Shown: in pieces, positions 1 to 8,649 of the stretch
Layout: every line of letters begins with the position of its first letter
How positions within the stretch are numbered: the first letter of the stretch is position 1
DNA from: Rhizobiales bacterium Ga0077548
GTDB taxonomy: Bacteria > Pseudomonadota > Alphaproteobacteria > Rhizobiales > Xanthobacteraceae
Direction of reading: 5' to 3'
DNA: 34,504 nt
Assembly (NCBI GenBank): GCA_001464215.1
Contig: LNEZ01000073.1
Location: 1 to 34,504 of the forward strand
The notes under the pieces: generated by a model
Database searches by the model: none
Seen by the model: only the letters and a program-made list of their open reading frames with translations
What the model was told of the DNA's origin: nothing
Translations under genes and position numbers: made by a program

Positions 1-587
1 GTAGAGGCGCCCATCGGATCGTCGAAATCGAACACGATCTTCTCGTTGGCGCCGCGTCCGGCCATGCCGATCACGTCGTTGACCTGCACTTCGCGGCAGG
101 CGCGCACACAAAGATTGCACTGGATACAGGCTTCGAGATTGACCGCCATCGCCGGATGCGAGCGATCGGACGAAATCTTCTCGTGTTCCGGAAAGCGGCC
201 GGTCTCGATTCCCATCTTGTCGGTCCACGACCAGAACTTCGATTGCGGGTCCGGCGCGGTCGCGCGTTCCGGCTGGTCGGTAGCGAGCAACTCGAACACC
301 ATCTTGCGCGAGGCTTCCGCGCGTTCGGACTGCGATTTTACCTTCATGCCGTCGACCGGTGTGCGGATGCACGACGCGGCCAACACGCGCTCGCCTTCGA
401 TCTCGACCATGCAGGCGCGGCAGTTGCCGTCCGGGCGATAGCCAGGCTCGGGCAGATAGCAGAGGTGAGGGATGTCGGTGCCCTGTCGCTTCGCGACCTG
501 CCAGATCGTCTCGCCTTCGAGCGCTTCGACTTCCTTGCCGTCGAGCGTGAACTTGATCACCTTCGGCATACCGTTCATCGCGTTCAT
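1..587 (-). CDS. fdh1A: NAD-linked formate dehydrogenase alpha subunit, N-terminal part (cut by window start)
   Basis: This is the N-terminal 195 residues of a large formate dehydrogenase alpha subunit; the rest runs off the window at position 1. The visible part has a plant-type [2Fe-2S] ferredoxin domain (Cys pattern CYLPEPGYRPDGNCRACM, then a later AASC) and the start of a ferredoxin-like [4Fe-4S] module (CIQCNLCVRAC). The molybdopterin/tungsten catalytic domain would lie outside. ATG codons at 587, 578 and 569 are all possible starts; 587 is chosen because it lies 4 bp after the stop of the upstream subunit gene. In the family this subunit oxidises formate to CO2 in the cytoplasm and passes electrons to the diaphorase subunit. 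The name follows the Methylobacterium FDH1 arrangement and is inferred by resemblance. Confidence 0.9.
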   Translation of the reverse strand, partial: MNAMNGMPKVIKFTLDGKEVEALEGETIWQVAKRQGTDIPHLCYLPEPGYRPDGNCRACMVEIEGERVLAASCIRTPVDGMKVKSQSERAEASRKMVFELLATDQPERATAPDPQSKFWSWTDKMGIETGRFPEHEKISSDRSHPAMAVNLEACIQCNLCVRACREVQVNDVIGMAGRGANEKIVFDFDDPMGAS

Positions 588-591
588 AGCG

Positions 592-2307
592 TTACCATTG
601 CCGTAAGGGTTTCGTGAGGTCGTCACGGAAATATTTGAAGACGGAAGTGAGCGGGTTTGCCGCCGCCTGACCGAGGCCGCAGATCGAAGCATCGCGCATC
701 GCTCCGGAAAGCTCCGTCAGCAGTCCTTCGTTCCACGGGCCTTGCGCCATTAGCTTCGCGGCCTTCTCGGTACCCGCGCGGCAAGGCGTACACTGACCGC
801 AGGATTCGTCTTCGAAGAACTTCATCAGGTTCAGCGCGACCGCTTTCATGTCGTCCTTCTCGGAGAGAATGACGACGGCGTGCGAGCCGATGAAGCAGCC
901 ATATTGTTCAAGCGTTCCGAAATCGAGCGGAATATTATTCATCGACGCGGGCAGGATTCCGCCTGAAGCGCCGCCGGGGAGATAACCCTTGAAAGTCTCG
1001 CCCTCGATCATGCCGCCGCAATATTCGTCGATCAGTTCCTGAATGGAGACGCCGGCCGGCGCGACCTTTACACCCGGATTTTTCACGCGGCCCGAAACCG
1101 AGAAACTGCGGAAGCCTTTGCGCTCGCGGCGGCCCTGCGAGGTGAACCACTGCGGGCCCTTCTCGATGATGTCTCTGATCCAGAACAGAGTCTCGACGTT
1201 GTGTTCCAGCGTCGGGCGGCCGAACAGGCCGACCTGCGCAACATACGGCGGACGATGACGCGGCAGGCCGCGCTTGCCTTCGATGCTTTCGATCATCGCG
1301 GATTCTTCGCCGCAGATATACGCGCCGGCGCCGCGGCGCATAAGGAATTCGGTGTGCTTGAGTAAGCCGGCGGCGCGAACCTTTTCAATCTCGCGCTCGA
1401 TCAGAAGCCGTAATTCCGGATACTCGTCGCGCAGATAAAAATAGACGGCTTTAGCATCGACCACCCATGCGCCGATCAGCATCCCTTCGATGAAGCGGTG
1501 CGGATCCTGTCCGAGATAGAAGCGGTCCTTGAAGGTGCCGGGCTCGCCTTCGTCGCCGTTGACCGCCATCAGGCGCGGCGCGGGTTCGGCGCTGACAAGC
1601 GACCATTTACGTCCCGTGGGGAACCCGGCGCCGCCGAGGCCGCGAAGTCCCGCATCGCTTACGATAGAAATGAGTTCTTCGCGCGTGCGTTTGCCGGAGA
1701 GGCAGTCTTCGAGCAGCTTGTAGCCGCCCAGTTTGCGATAGGCGTCGAAATCGTTTTGCGTTTTGAACGCGTGCGGATGTTCGTGCGCTTTCACGGCGGC
1801 CGTAACATTCTCGTTCGTCGCGTGGAACACCTGCGCGTGTCCGACTGCCGCGACCGGTGCGCGGTCGCAGGCGCCCATGCAGGGCGCGCGAACCACGCGA
1901 ACATCTTTGCCTAGTTTACCGGGAAGCTCGGAAAGCAAATTGTCCGCGCCCGCCATGCAGCAAGACAGCGAGTCGCAAACGCGCACCGTCGTCGCCGGCG
2001 GCGGTGTCTCGCCTTCCTTCACGACATCGAAATGCGCGTAGAAGGTCGCGACCTCATAGACTTCGGTTTGCGCAAGTTTCATCTCCTCGGCGAGTGCCGC
2101 CAGATGCGCAGCCGATAGATGGCCATACTTGTCTTGAATAAGGTGCAGGTGTTCGATCAAAAGATCGCGCTGGCGTGAGCGATTGCCGAGCAACGCGCAC
2201 ACCTCGTCGAGCGCGCGAGTGTCGATCTGCCGCCCCTTCGGCATCCGGCGGGGCCGTTTTCGCTTTGCTTCCGGAGCGGTATGAGGTCCGGCGATAATTG
2301 TTGTCAT
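592..2307 (-). CDS. fdh1B: Formate dehydrogenase beta subunit, fused FdsG-FdsB (NuoE-NuoF-like) diaphorase
   Basis: A 571-residue fusion. Residues 1-155 are NuoE/FdsG-like with a [2Fe-2S] site (C111, C116, C143, C147). Residues about 185-571 are NuoF/FdsB-like, with the glycine-rich NADH motif GLRGLGGAGFPTGRKW, the FMN-region motif GAYICGEESA, and a C-terminal [4Fe-4S] site (C503, C506, C509, C543). The protein takes electrons from the alpha subunit and reduces NAD+. The open frame continues upstream to 2499, but the first 64 codons there read as non-conserved sequence overlapping the divergent gene. The ATG at 2307 gives the length I know for Methylobacterium Fdh1B (about 570 residues). It is followed directly by fdh1A, so the two are surely cotranscribed. 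Confidence 0.93.
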   Translation of the reverse strand: MTTIIAGPHTAPEAKRKRPRRMPKGRQIDTRALDEVCALLGNRSRQRDLLIEHLHLIQDKYGHLSAAHLAALAEEMKLAQTEVYEVATFYAHFDVVKEGETPPPATTVRVCDSLSCCMAGADNLLSELPGKLGKDVRVVRAPCMGACDRAPVAAVGHAQVFHATNENVTAAVKAHEHPHAFKTQNDFDAYRKLGGYKLLEDCLSGKRTREELISIVSDAGLRGLGGAGFPTGRKWSLVSAEPAPRLMAVNGDEGEPGTFKDRFYLGQDPHRFIEGMLIGAWVVDAKAVYFYLRDEYPELRLLIEREIEKVRAAGLLKHTEFLMRRGAGAYICGEESAMIESIEGKRGLPRHRPPYVAQVGLFGRPTLEHNVETLFWIRDIIEKGPQWFTSQGRRERKGFRSFSVSGRVKNPGVKVAPAGVSIQELIDEYCGGMIEGETFKGYLPGGASGGILPASMNNIPLDFGTLEQYGCFIGSHAVVILSEKDDMKAVALNLMKFFEDESCGQCTPCRAGTEKAAKLMAQGPWNEGLLTELSGAMRDASICGLGQAAANPLTSVFKYFRDDLTKPLRQW

Positions 2308-2412
2308 TCCAAAGAGATGGAAGGAATGTCGAAAAGGTACAATGGCCTCAAAGGCATACGGCGATAGAAAAAATCTATGAATGAGGACCGGGAAGGGGAT
2401 AGGCTGCCGCCC

Positions 2413-3702
2413 ATGATAAGGAAACTGCGGATCGCAGCGCTGCTGGCTGCGTTTACCCTTTGCGCGGTCTCGCCGGCATCGGCGCAATTGCAAGGCCACG
2501 GCGGGCCGATCAAATCCCTCGCGCTCACGGCAGACGGTGCGTTTGCCATTTCAGGCAGTTTCGACACTTCCGCGATCCGCTGGTCGCTGGAAAAGAATTC
2601 CGCGCAGCAAGTACTGCGCTTTCATGAGAGCGCCGTGAACGCGGTCGCAGTCATTGTTGGCGGCAAGTTAGCTACCGGCGGCGAAGACGGACAGGTCGCG
2701 ATCTGGAACGATGGACAAGCTGCGCCATCGACAATTCTCAAAGGTCATACCGCGCCGGTCGTAGCCCTTGCGGCGTCGCCCGACGGAAAGTGGATTGCGT
2801 CGGCGTCCTGGGATCGCAGCATACGTCTCACACCCATCGAAGGCGGCGAAACCAAAGCGCTGCAAGGTCACCAGGACAATGTGAACGCTATAGCGTTTAC
2901 GCCGGACGGCAGCGCGCTCGTCAGCGCCGGTTACGATCTCACCGTTCGTATCTGGCCGCTCGCGAAACTCGACGCGCCGATTACGGCACAAGTGCCAAGT
3001 CCGCTGAATTCGATCGCGATTGCGCGCGATGGCGAAATCGCCGTCGCAGGAGCGGATGGCAAAGTCTATTTTCTTTCGCCGGCCGGTGACGTCAAAGGCT
3101 CGGTGCAGGCGGCGGAACGGCCGATCATTTCGCTCGCGGTCTCTCCAGATGGACGCTTCGTTGCGGCAGCGGCGATTGCCGGTTCGGTCGCAATCATCGA
3201 GCGGAAGGACCGCACTGTTACGCGCACGCTGGTGGGTCCGGGTCTTCCGGTTTGGGCCGTTGTATTCTTGCCAGACAGCAAAACGCTTGTGTCCGGCGGC
3301 AACGATCGTCTCGTGCGCCGCTGGGATGCTACGAGCGGCGAGCATCTCGGCGAAGTCTCTATGCGCGGGCCCGATAATATTCTCTCGGCGTTCGAAGGCG
3401 ATCGCGGCGCGGAGGTTTATAAAGCCTGCGTCGCTTGCCACACGCTCTCCCCCGACGAAGGCAATCGCGCCGGCCCAACGCTTCATGGAGTTTTCGGACG
3501 CAGGATCGCAACCTTGCCCGGCTACCAGTTTTCCGACGCGCTCAAGAAAATGGACATCGTCTGGACACCGGAGACGGTCGCGAAACTCTTCGAAGTCGGG
3601 CCTATGGCCTATACGCCCGGCACGAAAATGCCTGAGCAGAAGATCGCGACCGAAGAAGACCGCAAAGCGCTGATTGAGTTTCTGCTGAAGACCACGAAGT
3701 AG
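2413..3702 (+). CDS. Seven-bladed WD40 propeller fused to a class I cytochrome c
   Basis: The protein has 429 residues if started at ATG 2413, which puts a clean signal peptide at the N-terminus (MIRKLRIAALLAAF to the SPASA cleavage area). An in-frame ATG at 2377 is possible but adds charged residues ahead of the signal. Seven WD-like repeats follow (for example ISGSFDTSAIRW, ASASWDRSIRL, VSGGNDRLVRRWD), enough for one closed beta-propeller. A C-terminal cytochrome c domain has the haem motif CVACH (C339) and a likely axial Met406 in GTKMPE. It should be periplasmic. Its place between two formate dehydrogenase genes suggests a redox partner or docking protein for a periplasmic dehydrogenase, but that is inference. 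It ends 3 bp from the stop of the convergent gene. Confidence 0.85.
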   Translation: MIRKLRIAALLAAFTLCAVSPASAQLQGHGGPIKSLALTADGAFAISGSFDTSAIRWSLEKNSAQQVLRFHESAVNAVAVIVGGKLATGGEDGQVAIWNDGQAAPSTILKGHTAPVVALAASPDGKWIASASWDRSIRLTPIEGGETKALQGHQDNVNAIAFTPDGSALVSAGYDLTVRIWPLAKLDAPITAQVPSPLNSIAIARDGEIAVAGADGKVYFLSPAGDVKGSVQAAERPIISLAVSPDGRFVAAAAIAGSVAIIERKDRTVTRTLVGPGLPVWAVVFLPDSKTLVSGGNDRLVRRWDATSGEHLGEVSMRGPDNILSAFEGDRGAEVYKACVACHTLSPDEGNRAGPTLHGVFGRRIATLPGYQFSDALKKMDIVWTPETVAKLFEVGPMAYTPGTKMPEQKIATEEDRKALIEFLLKTTK

Positions 3703-3705
3703 TAG

Positions 3706-5736
3706 CTACGGCTTCTCTTTCGATTCCTCGCGTTCGCGCAGATAATCTTCCGTAGTGCGCACATTCGGGCGCATCGGCGCTTCGTGGGGATCGAATGACT
3801 CTTCGATAGCCACGACCCCGCGGCAGTCTTCGCACATCTTGAGAAGGTCGAGCCGCTGCGCGCGGCCCTGGAACATCCAGTGCCGGCCTTCAAGTTTCGC
3901 CGTAATCCGCTCGATTGTGCTCTTGGTTCCGAACGGCTTCGAGCAGCGAATGCACTCGAACGGCTCTTCTTCCTTCATGATCCGCGCTTCCGCGGTCGCG
4001 GCGCGGAAGTCCATCTGCGGATGGAGTGAAATCACTTTCTCGGGGCAGGTCGCCTTGCAGAGTCCGCATTGGACGCAAGCGTCCTCCGCGAATTTTAGCA
4101 TCGGCTTTTCTGGATTGTCGGAAAGAGCGCCGGTCGGACAGGCCGATACGCAGGCAAGGCAAAGCGTGCAGCCTTCGGCATTTACCTCGATCTTCCCGAA
4201 AGGCGCGTGTTCGGGGAGCGAAATGACATCGACCGGAGCGGGAGCCACGCGTTGCAATTCGCGCAATGCGAACCGCATCACATCCCGCTTGCGTCCGAGC
4301 GGCATGAAGCTCGCGGGTTCTGCGACGCCTTTCGCGCCGGTCATCGCGTAGAGCGCCTGTCCAAGTGCATCCGGGTCGTCGGTTTCGATGGTTGCGACCC
4401 GGTCTTCGCCGAAGCCCAATCCTTTCAGGATCGTATCGGCGTAAGCGATGGTCCGGACTGTGCCGCCGGTTTCATGCTTGGGCTTTGCCCGCATCAGGAG
4501 ACGCATGGATGCGGCACCATAAGCAAATGCCGCGGCAACCGTCTCGAGTCCGAGCTGCGTTACTTCGTTCACCGAAACGGGAATGACGTTCGCGGGCAGT
4601 CCATCGCCATAGCGCGCAAGCATTTCGATGATTTGCAGGCCGTGTTCGGCGTCGTGCATCAGCAACACCGGATTGACGCCGCCAGCTTCGCGATAGACTG
4701 AGAGCAGCGTGCGGATTTTTGCGATCAGCGCTTCTACCGGCGGCAACGCATAAGACGCGGCACCCGTCGGACACACGGCAGCGCAGGCACCACAGCCCGC
4801 GCAGACATTGGCGTCGATTGCTACCTGATCGCCATTCGGAGTGATCGCTCCGGTCGGGCAGAGATTGAGACAGCGGTTGCAACCGACGATCTTCGAGCGC
4901 GAATGCGCGCAAAGACTTTCCGTGAAGGTGATATAGCGCGGCTTGTCGAAGGTGCCTACCAGTTCGCCGGCTTTCATCACGGCGCGCAGAATAGCGGCCG
5001 GGTCGTTCGGGTCGGCGCGCAGATAACCGTCGCGCAATTCATGCGCGAGGAATAGCGGCACACCGCCGGAAAGATCGAGGATCAGATCGCAGCGCGACTT
5101 TGCACCATCGCGGCCAGGGCCGAACTCGAGTTTGTCGCGCGAAGAAGGCGAAGGCAGCGCGTAATCGTCAACCGCAATTTCGAACGCGCCGAGATGCCCC
5201 TGCGCGGAAACAATCGTACCTTTCGCGATCGGGTATTCGCTGACGCGCAGCGGCTCCGTCGCGCCTGATTTTGAGAGCAGCACAGTCACGTCGAGGCGAT
5301 CTTTCAGCAGCTTCGCCGCCTCGACCGCCTTCTCGTCGCGTCCATAAATAAGGATGACGCCTTCGCTGCTCAGCGGAACCAGCGGTACTTCCGGCATCGG
5401 CACTTCGGCTGCGGCGAGCAACGCCGCCATTTTCGGCCCGGCGGCTTTGGCGTCTTTCGACCAGCCTGCATTCTCGCGAATATTGACGAAGGAGAGCGTG
5501 GCCTTGCTGCCGCTTTCGCTCGCTACTTCGGAAAAAACCGGCGCTTCCTGCGTGCAGGCAACGGTGATGTTGCCGCCCTCGGCAGCAGCCGTGGAAAAAC
5601 GATCGATTTCCGCGCGGCAGAGATGGTGAGCCGCTTCGATCTTTGCGTCTTTACAACCGCGGCCGATGGCCTCGCTATCGAGCGGCATGGTGCGCTCGCA
5701 GCTACATATAAAGAGAGTTCGCGGCTTCACGGCCAT
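3706..5736 (-). CDS. Large 4Fe-4S polyferredoxin associated with formate dehydrogenase
   Basis: A 676-residue soluble iron-sulfur protein. Two separate ferredoxin modules are visible, each with two CxxCxxCxxxCP clusters: residues 286-322 (CNRCLNLCP, CAGCGACAAVCP) and 523-565 (CTLCLACVSACP, CVQCGLCKATCP). That gives four [4Fe-4S] clusters. Further cysteine pairs occur at the N-terminus (CSC near residue 11) and at 595-598 (CIRC) and 635-638 (CEDC), which could bind one more metal site. Similar proteins are annotated as 4Fe-4S binding protein beside the DUF3305/DUF3306 formate dehydrogenase genes of alphaproteobacteria. It is probably a cytoplasmic electron carrier or assembly factor. It is divergent from the cassette that starts at 5857. 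No signal peptide or membrane segment is seen. Confidence 0.85.
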   Translation of the reverse strand: MAVKPRTLFICSCERTMPLDSEAIGRGCKDAKIEAAHHLCRAEIDRFSTAAAEGGNITVACTQEAPVFSEVASESGSKATLSFVNIRENAGWSKDAKAAGPKMAALLAAAEVPMPEVPLVPLSSEGVILIYGRDEKAVEAAKLLKDRLDVTVLLSKSGATEPLRVSEYPIAKGTIVSAQGHLGAFEIAVDDYALPSPSSRDKLEFGPGRDGAKSRCDLILDLSGGVPLFLAHELRDGYLRADPNDPAAILRAVMKAGELVGTFDKPRYITFTESLCAHSRSKIVGCNRCLNLCPTGAITPNGDQVAIDANVCAGCGACAAVCPTGAASYALPPVEALIAKIRTLLSVYREAGGVNPVLLMHDAEHGLQIIEMLARYGDGLPANVIPVSVNEVTQLGLETVAAAFAYGAASMRLLMRAKPKHETGGTVRTIAYADTILKGLGFGEDRVATIETDDPDALGQALYAMTGAKGVAEPASFMPLGRKRDVMRFALRELQRVAPAPVDVISLPEHAPFGKIEVNAEGCTLCLACVSACPTGALSDNPEKPMLKFAEDACVQCGLCKATCPEKVISLHPQMDFRAATAEARIMKEEEPFECIRCSKPFGTKSTIERITAKLEGRHWMFQGRAQRLDLLKMCEDCRGVVAIEESFDPHEAPMRPNVRTTEDYLREREESKEKP

Positions 5737-5800
5737 ATACGCAACTATTCCCGTGGCTTTTAGCTAGGCAGCCAAGGTTCTCGGCTGCTCTGCGGCACGC

Positions 5801-5806
5801 TATAAT
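5801..5806 (+). promoter_or_regulatory. Candidate sigma-70 -10 box for the FDH accessory operon
   Basis: A perfect TATAAT lies 51 bp upstream of the ATG at 5857, in the 120-bp divergent region between the polyferredoxin and the ligase-like gene. The matching -35 at about 5778-5783 (TTCTCG) is weak, so this is only a candidate. Confidence 0.4.
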
Positions 5807-5856
5807 GAGAACAATTCAAAAGTAAAACCCCCAAGCGAGGGCGAAAGTAGCGTTCC

Positions 5857-6618
5857 ATGACTGTCGAAGCGCGAAACCGCGCAAAAGCGCCCTTTAAAAG
5901 AAAGCTCGATCTGCCGCCGCTTTTCCAAGAGGTGGTATTGCGCGAGTCCGGAGACGCCTTCTCGCACGCACAGAGTATCGCCGCTGAATCCGGAGCGGGC
6001 ACGCTCACCTGGGTTGGCCGTTTCGACCTGGTCGAGTTCGCGGTGGTGTTGGAGCCTGACGAGCCGCTGGTTTCCGCACGCCGCGCGATTTACGCGGGGC
6101 TTGCCGCGCTTGCCGACGCGCTGGCTGTTCATGCGCCGCCGGAAATGCCGCTCCACTACGAGTTTCCGGCGTCGCTGATGTTCAATTATGGCCTCGTCGG
6201 AGGCGGGCAACTCGCTTGGCCAGCCAGTACAAAAGAAAAAGAGCGGCCGGACTGGCTCGTCTTCGGTGCCATGGTGCGAACGCATATCATGGACAATCTC
6301 GAGCCGGGCGAACGCGCCCATGCAGCCAGTCTTGAGGAAGAAGGTTTTGAAGATGTCGACGGCGGAACGCTGGTCGAGAGTTTCTCGCGGCATCTGATGA
6401 TGCATATGCACGAGTGGCAGACGAACGGTTTTGCGAAAGTCGCGGAATCTTATCTTTCGCGCGTTCCTGCAGAACCCAATACGGAGCGCAGTATCGATGG
6501 CGCCGGCGATCTCCTGACGCGAACAAAGAACAAGCTCGACGTAAGAAAACAAAAGCTCTTGCCCGCGATCGAACGCGCACTCTGGATCGATCACAAGACC
6601 GGAGAAATCCTGCTTTGA
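5857..6618 (+). CDS. Biotin/lipoate protein ligase-like protein of the formate dehydrogenase cassette
   Basis: A 253-residue protein resembling the biotin/lipoate A/B ligase (BPL/LplA) fold that opens the DUF6505-DUF6352-DUF3305-DUF3306 cassettes of alphaproteobacterial formate dehydrogenases. The core from about residue 30 to 125 contains WVGRFDLVEFAVVLEP, ALADALAVHAPPEMP and a glycine-rich turn, GLVGGGQLAWP. In true ligases the equivalent turn has a catalytic lysine (pattern K-[LIV]-[AG]-G). Here the matching position is L113, so ligase activity is doubtful. It starts the plus-strand series and overlaps the next gene. A role in cofactor insertion or maturation of FDH is inferred from context only. 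Confidence 0.75.
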   Translation: MTVEARNRAKAPFKRKLDLPPLFQEVVLRESGDAFSHAQSIAAESGAGTLTWVGRFDLVEFAVVLEPDEPLVSARRAIYAGLAALADALAVHAPPEMPLHYEFPASLMFNYGLVGGGQLAWPASTKEKERPDWLVFGAMVRTHIMDNLEPGERAHAASLEEEGFEDVDGGTLVESFSRHLMMHMHEWQTNGFAKVAESYLSRVPAEPNTERSIDGAGDLLTRTKNKLDVRKQKLLPAIERALWIDHKTGEILL

Positions 6619-7154
6619 AGTTGTTGCGCACGATACGCCTCGATCCTTCGGATACTTTTGTGTTCGAGAAGGCAGCGGAGCCTGGCGAGTGGGCTATCTC
6701 CGGTGCTTTCGAATACTGGGATCGCGACCTTTCCGCGCTTGCAGGGAAGGAACGCGCGGCGTTTCGTGCGGGCTTTCTTGGTGTCGCGTCCATGGGCCGC
6801 TCGACGCTGGTGCAGATTGTGGAGGCCAAGGACGGCGAGCGTGCGGAGGTGATCGACGCTCTGGCTAGGCAGCTCGTTCTGCATTTCGGCGCGCCGGATG
6901 TAGAAACCGCGCGCGCGGCAGCCGAGGAAGAAGTCATCTTCGCGCAGTCGCTTTGCGAATATCCGCCGGAAATCCTGATCGCGGTTCACCGCACGGTCGA
7001 AGAGGGTTCGATACGCGAGGCATTCCGCTCGCTGCAGCCGGCACAGAACGGGCCGAAACCGATGCGCGCTTTCACGTTCAGGGAAGTGCAGGGTGAGGAC
7101 GAGCCGGAGGAGCGCGTCGATCTGGTCGGCATGATGGATGGGAAGCGGCAATGA
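6615..7154 (+). CDS. DUF6505 family protein (FDH cassette)
   Basis: A 179-residue protein of unknown function. The start is the TTG at 6615, which overlaps the upstream TGA stop (TTGA) and has a GGAG ribosome site at 6601-6604. The frame is open upstream to 6414, but that part only mirrors the ligase-like gene in another frame. The sequence begins LLRTIRLDPSDTFVFEKAAEPGEW and has no cysteine clusters, signal peptide or membrane segment. Its size and position match the protein annotated DUF6505 between the ligase-like gene and DUF6352. The assignment is by recalled gene order and general resemblance, so it is moderate. It is translationally coupled to both neighbours. Confidence 0.72.
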   Translation: MKLLRTIRLDPSDTFVFEKAAEPGEWAISGAFEYWDRDLSALAGKERAAFRAGFLGVASMGRSTLVQIVEAKDGERAEVIDALARQLVLHFGAPDVETARAAAEEEVIFAQSLCEYPPEILIAVHRTVEEGSIREAFRSLQPAQNGPKPMRAFTFREVQGEDEPEERVDLVGMMDGKRQ

Positions 7155-8143
7155 AGGACTTCTGGCTTTCCTGCGGACATCATTTACTTGACCGCGACGA
7201 AGGCGGCGGCCTGATCGTCACCGATGACTTTCTGAAGGTTTATTTCGCGCGGCCTGAACTGACGCCGCCGCCCGAGGCTTGCGTGGTCGAACGCGCACTA
7301 CACGCAGCACTTCTGGAAGACCCACGGCGAACAGTCGGTGCGGACGAAATCGCCGCCATGGCCGATACCGATGCGCAGGAAAATTGGCGCGTCGTGCTTG
7401 AGTTTCGCGATCACCTGCTGAAGCACCCAACGCTTGAAGCGGCTTATCTCGCACTGATCCGCGCCGGCGTGGGGCGCACGCCACCCTTGTTTCTTAATCA
7501 GCTTGTCCACGTAATTCTCCGAAACGTGCTCGACGAATGCGAAGACCCTTTTGTGTTGCGGGCAGGGGAATTATTCTACCGTTCGCAACGCGTGACTCTC
7601 CATGAGGGTTCGCTGCTGGTTGCGGATGAGGAAACTATTGCCGGCAACAATCCGGCACAGGTTTCGCCGCTGGTCGGTATGCTTGGCATCGAAAAATCCG
7701 CCGAGATCGATGTGCTGAACGACGACAATACGGAAACCTATTACGAACGCAGCGACCGCTACGATATGGCGCTCGATCTTACCGCGGGACGCCGCGGGCA
7801 CGAGGCGCTCGGCGAAGTAATCGCGCGCTGGCTCCGCCATCTCCTCGCCGTCGAAGCGAGCGTGGTTCCGGTAGTCGAACTCAAAGATGCCCGCTTCACC
7901 TGGTATGTGGGTCTGGACACCGAGGGCACGAAGATCGGCGATATGCTCTGGAATGGCGAGGAACTGGATCAGGCAGCCCAAGGGCAGTTGGTGGCGCTTT
8001 ACGCGCTTCGCACCGAGGGCGGCGACAGGGATGCGCCTCCCGCTTATCTCATTCTCGGCATGAACGCGGAAAAGATGATGCGTATGAAGCCGCAGAACCT
8101 TCTCACCGGGTTGAACGTAAAGCGTCTGGAGGCGGCGACGTGA
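7151..8143 (+). CDS. DUF6352 family protein (FDH cassette)
   Basis: A 330-residue protein starting at an ATGA overlap with the previous stop. The N-terminus reads MKDFWLSCGHHLLDRDEGG, with recognisable family residues (CGHH-LLDRD); a central segment (ELFYRSQRVTLHEGSLLVAD) and a C-terminal catalogue of aliphatic strands follow. No known catalytic motif is visible. The C-GHH-x4-D arrangement near the N-terminus could bind a metal, but that is speculation. It is invariably found in this cassette as far as I know, and is presumably a cytoplasmic factor for assembly of the exported formate dehydrogenase. Confidence 0.78.
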   Translation: MKDFWLSCGHHLLDRDEGGGLIVTDDFLKVYFARPELTPPPEACVVERALHAALLEDPRRTVGADEIAAMADTDAQENWRVVLEFRDHLLKHPTLEAAYLALIRAGVGRTPPLFLNQLVHVILRNVLDECEDPFVLRAGELFYRSQRVTLHEGSLLVADEETIAGNNPAQVSPLVGMLGIEKSAEIDVLNDDNTETYYERSDRYDMALDLTAGRRGHEALGEVIARWLRHLLAVEASVVPVVELKDARFTWYVGLDTEGTKIGDMLWNGEELDQAAQGQLVALYALRTEGGDRDAPPAYLILGMNAEKMMRMKPQNLLTGLNVKRLEAAT

Positions 8144-8649
8144 GTGCGCTCCTTAAAATTCCGGTGGGAGTAATCGTGGAGCGCCTGAAAGCGCAGAGCC
8201 ACTGGATCGATTACGTCTGGCGTCCGGCGAATGTGCTGGAGGGCGTTCCGGAAATTGCGCCATGGACGCAGCTCGAAGGTAACGAAGAGCGTGCGTTGTT
8301 TTACGCGGGCAGCGCGGAGATCGAACTCCACGTTTCCGATGCGGCGCATTATCGGGAGAATCTCGCAACCGGATTTCCGAAACTCTGGATCATTCTTCGT
8401 CCGACCGGGGTCGAGCCGCCGTTCGACCTGGCCCTGGTTACAGCGGACCCGTTCGAGGGCGAGGGGCTTACCGAAGGCGCAACCGATTTGATCGAGACCG
8501 TGCCGATGCCGGAAAATATCCAGGCCGCGCTTGAGGCGTTCATTGCGGAGCATTTTGTCGATCAGCCCTTCTTCAAACGCAAACGCGACAAGGCCAATCT
8601 TGAGGCTTTCGGCCGCCGTCCCGGCGGCCGTCCAGAGGGGAATAAATGA
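8140..8649 (+). CDS. DUF3305 domain protein (FDH cassette)
   Basis: A 169-residue protein matching the DUF3305 pattern: IPVGVIVERLKAQSHWIDYV near the start, then LFYAGSAEIELHVSDAAHYR and LWIILRPTG. The start is GTG at 8140, overlapping the preceding TGA (GTGA). The basic C-terminus (FKRKRDKANLEAFGRRPGG) may bind a partner or nucleic acid. Function is unknown. DUF3305 and DUF3306 occur together beside formate dehydrogenase genes, which suggests joint action in enzyme maturation. Confidence 0.85.
   Translation: MSALLKIPVGVIVERLKAQSHWIDYVWRPANVLEGVPEIAPWTQLEGNEERALFYAGSAEIELHVSDAAHYRENLATGFPKLWIILRPTGVEPPFDLALVTADPFEGEGLTEGATDLIETVPMPENIQAALEAFIAEHFVDQPFFKRKRDKANLEAFGRRPGGRPEGNK

Noticed and set aside
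2308-2499. Upstream extension of the fused FdsG-FdsB subunit
   Set aside because: It overlaps the divergent signal-peptide gene and does not resemble the family; ATG 2307 gives the expected length.
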